A stretch of 20,747 bases of DNA from positions 1-20,747 of the forward strand of contig JBCBBT010000058.1 in NCBI GenBank assembly GCA_038531315.1. The letters are read 5' to 3'. The notes under the pieces were generated by a model. It did not search any database, had not been told where the DNA came from, and saw only the letters and a program-made list of their open reading frames with translations. A program made the translations under genes and the position numbers. The number at the start of each line of letters is the position of its first letter. The stretch's first letter is position 1. This document shows, piece by piece, positions 15,874-20,747 of the stretch. Source of the DNA: JAJFFW01 sp038531315 (GTDB taxonomy: Bacteria > Pseudomonadota > Alphaproteobacteria > Caulobacterales > Parvularculaceae).

Positions 15874-17190
15874 ATGCAGCTCCTGCCCCATTCCGCCGCA
15901 CTTCTTGGCGCGCTTCTGCGCGAGGGCGACTGGCGAACAATCGCCCGGCAAGCGCGCGCGCGGCTTTCCGGAAGCCGGTCGCCATTGCCGGATAGCCTTG
16001 CGCCGCATCCGCGCCCGGCAGGGGTGCGCGCGCCCAACGCCCCATCGAAGAGCGTCCTGGCCATCTGCCCCAGCTTTCGGCGCGACGGCGCGCCAATCAG
16101 CCAGTTCGAATTAGCGGCGGGCTTGCAAGAGCGCGGCTGGAATATTGTCGCCGCCGCCCCCGAAGGCGGCCCGCTTGGCGAACGCTATGAGGCCGCAGGC
16201 ATCGAGGCCATCGTCTCGGACGAATTGTCCACGTCGCCAGTTTTGTACAGCGCCTACGAAAAGCAGGTTGGACAAATCGCAAACTTCCTGAAGGCTTCAA
16301 GCGCCTCTCTTGTCTTTGCGAGCACGGTCGATTGCTATCCCATTGTGGATGCAGCGCGTATCGCCGGCGTCAGAACGGTCTGGAACATCCGCGAGAGCGA
16401 GCCCTGGCGGCTGCGGCTGGCCGATCGCAATCCGAAAATCGCCGCCCGCGCGCTCGCCGCCTTTGACTACCCCGAAGCGCTTATTTTTGTTGCGCAAGCC
16501 TCACAGGCTCAGTGGCGCGCTTTTGCACCGGCAACCAAACAGTCGGTCATTTACAACGCGCACTTTCCAATCAAGGACGCCGCAATCGGTGAGCGTAGCG
16601 ATTTACGGACCGGGCTCGGCTGGGGAGAAGACGAGATCATTCTGCTCAGTGTAGGAACGGTATGTGAGCGAAAGGGACAAGCGGACCTTGTCGATGCGAT
16701 GAAAAGCCTTCCGCCGGATCTGATCAAAAGGACCCGCGCTATCTTCATCGGCTCCGTTGAGGCGCCATATCGCGACCGTATTCTGCGAAACGTCAGCGAC
16801 GTCACGCGCGCCCATTGCAATTTCGTCGGCCCCGTCGACAATCCGCTGGAATATATCGCGGCGGCCGATATGTTGATCAACACATCTCGCTCAGAGGCAT
16901 TTCCGCGCGTATTCATAGAGGCGGCAAAATATAAAACGCCCATTATCGCAACCCCGGTAGACGGCGCCGGCGAACGACTTCGTGAAGGCGTTTCAGCGCG
17001 CTTTTACGAGCCGGCGGCCGTGAGCCGCTTGGTCGACCTCATTAGCGAGTTGTGTAATGACCCGCACCAGAAACGTCGTCTGGCGACGGCCGCTCATGAA
17101 GCGCTCATCACGCAGTGGACATATGACGACATGGTGAACGCGTATGACAAACTCCTCGCCAAAGCGGCCGGTATTGAAAACGCGGTCTGA
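15874..17190 (+). CDS. Glycosyltransferase family 4 (GT-B fold) protein
   Basis: A 438-aa GT-B glycosyltransferase. The C-terminal donor domain shows LLSVGTVCERKGQADLVDAM (basic phosphate-binding residues), FIGSVEAPYR and NTSRSEAFPRVFIEA with the EX7E pair at about Glu341 and Glu349. These are followed by PIIATPVDGAGERLREG. The N-terminal domain begins near SVLAICPSFRRDGAP (residues ~59-73). I chose the ATG at 15874, where an AAGG lies about 13 nt upstream. An in-frame GTG at 15775 would leave almost no room for promoters against the divergent gene, and its extra residues look unlike the family. It is followed after 5 bp by a methyltransferase and then an AsnB-type gene, forming a compact plus-strand transcription unit. 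Its sugar specificity is unknown. Confidence 0.86.
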   Translation: MQLLPHSAALLGALLREGDWRTIARQARARLSGSRSPLPDSLAPHPRPAGVRAPNAPSKSVLAICPSFRRDGAPISQFELAAGLQERGWNIVAAAPEGGPLGERYEAAGIEAIVSDELSTSPVLYSAYEKQVGQIANFLKASSASLVFASTVDCYPIVDAARIAGVRTVWNIRESEPWRLRLADRNPKIAARALAAFDYPEALIFVAQASQAQWRAFAPATKQSVIYNAHFPIKDAAIGERSDLRTGLGWGEDEIILLSVGTVCERKGQADLVDAMKSLPPDLIKRTRAIFIGSVEAPYRDRILRNVSDVTRAHCNFVGPVDNPLEYIAAADMLINTSRSEAFPRVFIEAAKYKTPIIATPVDGAGERLREGVSARFYEPAAVSRLVDLISELCNDPHQKRRLATAAHEALITQWTYDDMVNAYDKLLAKAAGIENAV

Positions 17191-17195
17191 TTAGC

Positions 17196-18101
17196 GTGAC
17201 ACGATTGATTGAACAGCTGAAAGAACGAGCCCGCCGCGCCGGCCTGCGCCGCTTTTGGAAACCGAAACCAGTTCCAACAAATTTCCAAATGCCCGACCGC
17301 GCACCCGCCGCCATCGCCAGCGCCGTCGATTATGCGGTTGCGAATGGACGCGCCTATGCGGAAAGACTGAACACCCTCGGGATCAAGATCGCCGACGCGA
17401 AGGTGCTTGAGATCGGTCCGGGCCCTGCATTTGGATCAATGGCTTATCTGCGCAGTCGCGGCGCTGACGTTTCCGTGGCCGATCGGTGGCTGGCCCCGTG
17501 GAACGCCGGCTATCATAATCTGTTTTACGCTGCATTGGCCGAACGCCTGAAGAAAGAAGAGCCGGCCGCGGACACCGATTTCTTGCAGCGGATTGTGAGC
17601 CGGAACGCATATGATGACGACGCCATTGGTCTCGTTCACCGCGGCGCGGAAGATCTTGCCGGCATAAGCGACAGGTCTGTCGACGCTATTTTCTCGAACG
17701 CGGTTCTTGAGCACCTTGCAGACCCGCAGACCGCCTTTGATGAGTTATTTCGCATTACAAAGCCGGGCGGCGCCGGCGTCCATCAAGTCGATTACCGCGA
17801 CCATCGCGATTTCGACAAACCGCTTGACCATCTCCTGTTCGACGCCAACACGTTCGCGCAAATTTCCGAAAAGGTGAATACGGAATATGGTTCGCAGCTG
17901 CGCCAACCGGATTATGCTTTTTTGCTGACGGGGGCCGGTTTCGAGATCGAGTCCTACAGCAGTAATTGTCGCGCAGACGATGCTTATCTCGACACTCTCG
18001 AAAAACGGCTGAGGCGCAGCGCGCGCTCGGCCTATCGCGACTGTCCGCGCTCGGTATTGGCCGATCTGAGCGGGCAGTTCATCGTCCGCCGCGGAGCGTG
18101 A
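17196..18101 (+). CDS. Class I SAM-dependent methyltransferase
   Basis: A 301-aa protein with a basic N-terminal ~35 residues, then motif I VLEIGPGPAFGS (70-81), the acidic ribose-binding position in SVADRW (93-98), and IFSNAVLEHLADP (motif IV and following). Next comes ITKPGGAGVHQVDYRDHRDF (motif VI with an HQxDYRDH element). That last element recurs in methyltransferases of polysaccharide clusters; I do not recognise a defined substrate. The start is GTG at 17196, 5 bp after the upstream GT4 stop, without a clear ribosome site, so coupling with the upstream gene is likely. The third AsnB-type gene begins 28 bp after its stop. Likely roles are O- or N-methylation of a glycan residue in the cytoplasm. 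Confidence 0.83.
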   Translation: MTRLIEQLKERARRAGLRRFWKPKPVPTNFQMPDRAPAAIASAVDYAVANGRAYAERLNTLGIKIADAKVLEIGPGPAFGSMAYLRSRGADVSVADRWLAPWNAGYHNLFYAALAERLKKEEPAADTDFLQRIVSRNAYDDDAIGLVHRGAEDLAGISDRSVDAIFSNAVLEHLADPQTAFDELFRITKPGGAGVHQVDYRDHRDFDKPLDHLLFDANTFAQISEKVNTEYGSQLRQPDYAFLLTGAGFEIESYSSNCRADDAYLDTLEKRLRRSARSAYRDCPRSVLADLSGQFIVRRGA

Positions 18102-18129
18102 GCATTTTAATTTCAAGGGCGATAACTCG

Positions 18130-20040
18130 ATGTGCGGTTTAGCCGGATTTCTGCGACAGAGCGGCGAGACAACACCGCATGATCGCGCGCTGCTATCGCA
18201 AATGGCGGATCTGATCGCCTATCGCGGACCGGATGACTCGGACGTCTGGGCGGCGGACGGGGCCGGTTTTGGCCATCGCCGGCTGTCGATCATCGATCTT
18301 GCCGCCCATGGTCGCCAGCCGATGCAGCGCGGCCCGTATGTGATCGTTTATAATGGCGAAATTTATAATTATCAGGCGCTGCGCAAAGAGCTGATTGCGG
18401 CGGGCGAGACATTCACAACGCAAACGGACACTGAGGTTTTATTGATCGCACTGGCGCGCTGGGGCGAAGCGGCGCTCCAGCGGATCAATGGCATGTTTGC
18501 ATTTGCGCTTTGGAACGAAAACGAAAAAACGCTGTGGCTGGCGCGCGATCGAATTGGCAAAAAACCGCTCTATTACGCCGAGACCGGCGGCGATCTGATT
18601 TTCGCATCAGAGGTTAAATCGTTTCTCGCCTGGCCGGCTTTTGAACGACGCGCAAATCTCGAAGCGATCCATCACTATCTGTCGATGCAATATGTGCCAT
18701 CGCCATGGTCTGCATTCGACGGGGTTAAATGTCTGCCGCCCGGTACAATCGTAAAGGCAAAACCGGGCGAAATCGGCGCCCCGCAACGATACTGGTCATT
18801 ACCGGCGCCTCAATGCGCAGCGGCGAGCGACCCGCAAGAGCTCAAAAGCACGATCGTAACATTACTCGATAAAGCCGTGCAAAGACGAATGTTGGCGGAT
18901 GTCCCCGTCGGCGCGTTTTTGTCCGGCGGCGTTGACAGCTCGGCTGTTGTCGCTGCGATGGCGGAGCACAGCGCACATCCGGTGAAGACATTTTGCATCG
19001 GATTTGAAGACGATGCGTTTGACGAACGACAGTATGCGCGCCTTGTTGCGGAGCGCTTCTCGACGGACCACCACGAGGAGATTGTCAAACCGGATGCGAC
19101 AGCCATCCTACCCGAGTTGGTCTGGCATTACGGCGATCCTTTCGCCGATCCGTCTGCAATCCCCACTTATTATGTCTCGCGCCTTACCCGCCGGCACGTC
19201 ACGGTCGCCCTGACGGGGGACGGCGGCGATGAATTTTTCATCGGATACGGACGATATCAGGATTGCGCGCGGATGGGCTGGGTCGAGCGCTTGCCGCAGG
19301 TGGTGCGGAAGGGCGCCAGTCTTGGCGCCCGCGCCATACCGGCGGCTCTTGCCAGAGTTCGCCCGTTTGGCGGCGTCAGAAGACGTTTGTCGTTCGCCGG
19401 CGAAACAAATGCGCAACGATACGAACCTGCGATGATGTATTTTTATGGGGTCGACAAACGCGACGGTTATGGCCCCGCGCTCGCGCCCTACCTCAATCGC
19501 GACACGACGGGTCTGCTCGATCCCTATTTTGAGGCCGCGAACGACATGGTCTCCGGCGCCGCCTTCGCCGATATTCACACATACCTGCCCGACGATCTCC
19601 TGGTGAAGGTTGACCGCGCGAGCATGGCCTGGAGCCTCGAGGCGCGCGCGCCATTCCTCGACGTGGAAATGATGGAGTTTGCTGCGTCGATACCCGCCGA
19701 GCTAAAAATGCAGGGCGGCTTAAAGGGTCTGTTGAAGGACGCGCTGCGCGGATGGGTGCCGGATGCGGTGCTCGATCGGCCGAAGATGGGATTTGGCGTG
19801 CCGATCGAGCACTGGTTCCGCGATGAACTCCACGACTTCACCCTCGACATTTTGACCACAAACGCGGCGCGCAGCCGCGGGCTTTTCAAAGAGGGATATG
19901 CAGAGCGATTGATGCGCGATCACTGCAGCGGGCGTCGCCATAACCATACAAAACTATGGGCCATGCTTATGCTTGAACTATGGCACAGGGCCTGGATCGA
20001 TCCTGCCGAGGTGATTGCGCCCGGGCGCGCCCTTGCTTGA
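18130..20040 (+). CDS. asnB: Asparagine synthase (glutamine-hydrolysing) type amidotransferase
   Basis: A full-length 636-aa protein starting MCGLAGFL, so Cys2 is in place. An AAGGG (18115-18119) lies 10 nt before the ATG. Glutaminase motifs are AYRGPDD, FGHRRLSIIDL and YNGEIYNY. The synthetase half shows DVPVGAFLSGGVDSS (pyrophosphate loop 265-270), GDPFADPSAIPTYY, LTGDGGDEFFIGYGRY, LPDDLLVKVDRASMAWSLEA and RAPFLDVEMME, with KMGFGVPIEHWF near the end. It is clearly diverged from the other two copies in this window (for example EFFIGYGRY versus ELFGGYGRY), so the three are not recent duplicates. It is last in the GT4-methyltransferase-amidotransferase run. I infer sugar-acid or related amidation in polysaccharide synthesis. 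It also resembles the amidotransferases that accompany exosortase-linked exopolysaccharide loci, but no exosortase is visible here. Confidence 0.93.
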   Translation: MCGLAGFLRQSGETTPHDRALLSQMADLIAYRGPDDSDVWAADGAGFGHRRLSIIDLAAHGRQPMQRGPYVIVYNGEIYNYQALRKELIAAGETFTTQTDTEVLLIALARWGEAALQRINGMFAFALWNENEKTLWLARDRIGKKPLYYAETGGDLIFASEVKSFLAWPAFERRANLEAIHHYLSMQYVPSPWSAFDGVKCLPPGTIVKAKPGEIGAPQRYWSLPAPQCAAASDPQELKSTIVTLLDKAVQRRMLADVPVGAFLSGGVDSSAVVAAMAEHSAHPVKTFCIGFEDDAFDERQYARLVAERFSTDHHEEIVKPDATAILPELVWHYGDPFADPSAIPTYYVSRLTRRHVTVALTGDGGDEFFIGYGRYQDCARMGWVERLPQVVRKGASLGARAIPAALARVRPFGGVRRRLSFAGETNAQRYEPAMMYFYGVDKRDGYGPALAPYLNRDTTGLLDPYFEAANDMVSGAAFADIHTYLPDDLLVKVDRASMAWSLEARAPFLDVEMMEFAASIPAELKMQGGLKGLLKDALRGWVPDAVLDRPKMGFGVPIEHWFRDELHDFTLDILTTNAARSRGLFKEGYAERLMRDHCSGRRHNHTKLWAMLMLELWHRAWIDPAEVIAPGRALA

Positions 20041-20376
20041 CAAAATGTCGCAACTCTCGCGCCGGAGAGGCCCCCTTTAGATGAAATGCCGGCATGCGGC
20101 GCCGTCAATTAACCTTTACACGGGCACGCCGCCGCTAATCGACAAATAAAACGCTCGTTTTGCCTGTCTGAGTTGTTTGGGAAAAGTCGCTGCAATTTGG
20201 TTCGTTCAGTTTTGCGGAACAATCTCAAAATTAACGACTAATTAACTGAGAAATTTACAAATTTAACTTGCTCGGACAAATCTTGTTAGCTACGAAACAA
20301 CGTGGTTTGCGAATTGTGGAGCATGTGTTCCGATTTTCGCCGTCAAGGCATAAACGCCAAAAAGAAGGGTTCAACG
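20041..20376. other. Non-coding stretch before the secreted-protein gene
   Basis: About 336 bp without a convincing gene. After the AsnB-type stop there is a possible short terminator (see 20054-20069). From about 20200 to 20290 the sequence turns noticeably A/T-rich, with repeated TTAA and AATTAAC words, which suits a promoter region. A TTGCTC (20268-20273) with TACGAA 17 bp downstream is the best -35/-10 pair I found and it is weak. An AGAAGGG ribosome site (20363-20369) precedes the next gene. I see no tRNA or repeat array in it. Confidence 0.5.
20054..20069 (+). terminator. Weak candidate terminator after the third AsnB-type gene
   Basis: A CTCTC/GAGAG 5-bp stem with a 6-nt loop begins 14 bp after the stop and is followed by GCCCCCTTT. 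The stem is short and the T-run poor, so this is only a possible intrinsic terminator. Confidence 0.25.
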
Positions 20377-20747
20377 ATGCGTATTTGGGGTTTAACGATC
20401 ATCGCCATGTTTGCGAGCGTCGCCGCGCACGCAGCGCCGACAGTCGTATTAAGCGATGACTTCGAGGGTCCGCTGGAATTGAATATCGTCCATCCGTTCG
20501 GCTCGTTTAATACGGGCGAAATTCCGGATTGGACGCTGAACAATCTTGCAAATGGCGGCATTTACGCGCCTGAAATCGGCGCTGACCCGACTTTTGTCCT
20601 TGGCGACAATGATATCGGCGAACGCGTCGCTTACCTGAACCGGGCAAGCGGCTTGTTCCAGCTTACCGATACGGTCATTGAAGCGGGCAACTCTTTTGAG
20701 CTTTCTGTTCTGATCGGCAACCGCATCGGTCTTTCCTTCGGCGGGAC
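20377..20747 (+). CDS. Secreted protein of unknown function, partial (C-terminus beyond window)
   Basis: About 123 codons are present before the window ends. The ATG at 20377 has a strong AGAAGGG ribosome site at 7-nt spacing. The N-terminus MRIWGLTIIAMFASVAAHA is a Sec-type signal peptide, with likely cleavage after the AHA at residues 17-19. The mature part begins APTVVLSDDFEGPLE, then EIPDWTLNN and later FELSVLIGNRIG. A DDFEG...PDW opening of this kind is seen in many short secreted proteins of proteobacteria, some carrying a C-terminal PEP-CTERM sorting signal, but the C-terminus is outside the window. It lies 336 bp after the amidotransferase and is probably a separate transcription unit. 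I do not recognise a specific family. Confidence 0.7.
   Translation, partial: MRIWGLTIIAMFASVAAHAAPTVVLSDDFEGPLELNIVHPFGSFNTGEIPDWTLNNLANGGIYAPEIGADPTFVLGDNDIGERVAYLNRASGLFQLTDTVIEAGNSFELSVLIGNRIGLSFGG

Noticed and set aside
15854..15874. A six-codon reading frame whose stop overlaps the GT4 start (TAATG).
   Set aside because: It has no ribosome site of its own, and a frame this short can easily arise by chance.
15761..16096. A 112-residue N-terminal extension of the minus-strand GT4 protein.
   Set aside because: It is antisense to the divergent GT4 coding region, rich in Arg and Ala, and lacks any recognisable domain. The ATG at 15760 gives a normal start.
20268..20459. A 63-codon frame in front of the secreted protein.
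   Set aside because: It overlaps the signal-peptide gene in another frame and reads as a basic, low-complexity translation without a ribosome site.
1..20747. A mobile element, CRISPR array or RNA gene as an explanation for the mixed gene content.
   Set aside because: No transposase, integrase, evenly spaced repeats or tRNA-like fold was noticed on either strand, though short or degenerate elements could be missed by eye.

Overview
The window looks like part of a surface-polysaccharide (capsule, exopolysaccharide or O-antigen type) locus from a Gram-negative bacterium. The likeliest host is an alphaproteobacterium: the sequence is moderately GC-rich and compactly coded, and one gene encodes a DUF2793 protein, a family I know mainly from alphaproteobacteria and their phages and gene transfer agents. 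I cannot name the species. I see no tRNA, rRNA, CRISPR array, transposase or integrase.

Layout. (1) 1-1559 (-): the first ~519 codons of an asparagine-synthetase-type amidotransferase, cut by the window edge. (2) 1734-3388 (+): a SAM methyltransferase overlapping a flippase-like membrane protein by 4 bp. (3) 3393-4211 (-): a second SAM methyltransferase, convergent with the flippase-like gene. (4) 4344-7849 (+): a GT-C type membrane glycosyltransferase overlapping by 4 bp a four-helix membrane protein with a transglutaminase-like domain. (5) 15760 down to 7886 (-): GT4 glycosyltransferase, second AsnB-type amidotransferase, UDP-glucuronate-4-epimerase-like SDR, DUF2793 phage/tail-fibre-like protein and a radical SAM protein, all on one strand. 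(6) 15874-20040 (+): GT4 glycosyltransferase, third SAM methyltransferase and third AsnB-type amidotransferase. (7) 20377 to the edge (+): the start of a secreted protein behind a ~336-bp non-coding stretch.

How the genes may work together (inference). The epimerase would supply UDP-galacturonate or a similar uronate. AsnB-type enzymes in such loci typically amidate carboxylates such as uronic acids. The GT4 and GT-C enzymes add sugars, the methyltransferases decorate them or a lipid-linked intermediate, and the flippase-like protein could act on lipid carriers. No initiating sugar-phosphate transferase, Wzx/Wzy, Wza/Wzc or ABC exporter is visible, so the full locus probably extends beyond the window.

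The most unusual signal is a ~53-residue module, ungapped and about 47% identical by hand count. It occurs both in the membrane transglutaminase-like protein (predicted periplasmic side) and between the N-terminal cysteine cluster and the radical SAM core of the convergent, presumably cytoplasmic, radical SAM protein. Together with the GT-C enzyme and the DUF2793 protein this suggests a little-described cell-surface modification system at about 4.3-11.0 kb.
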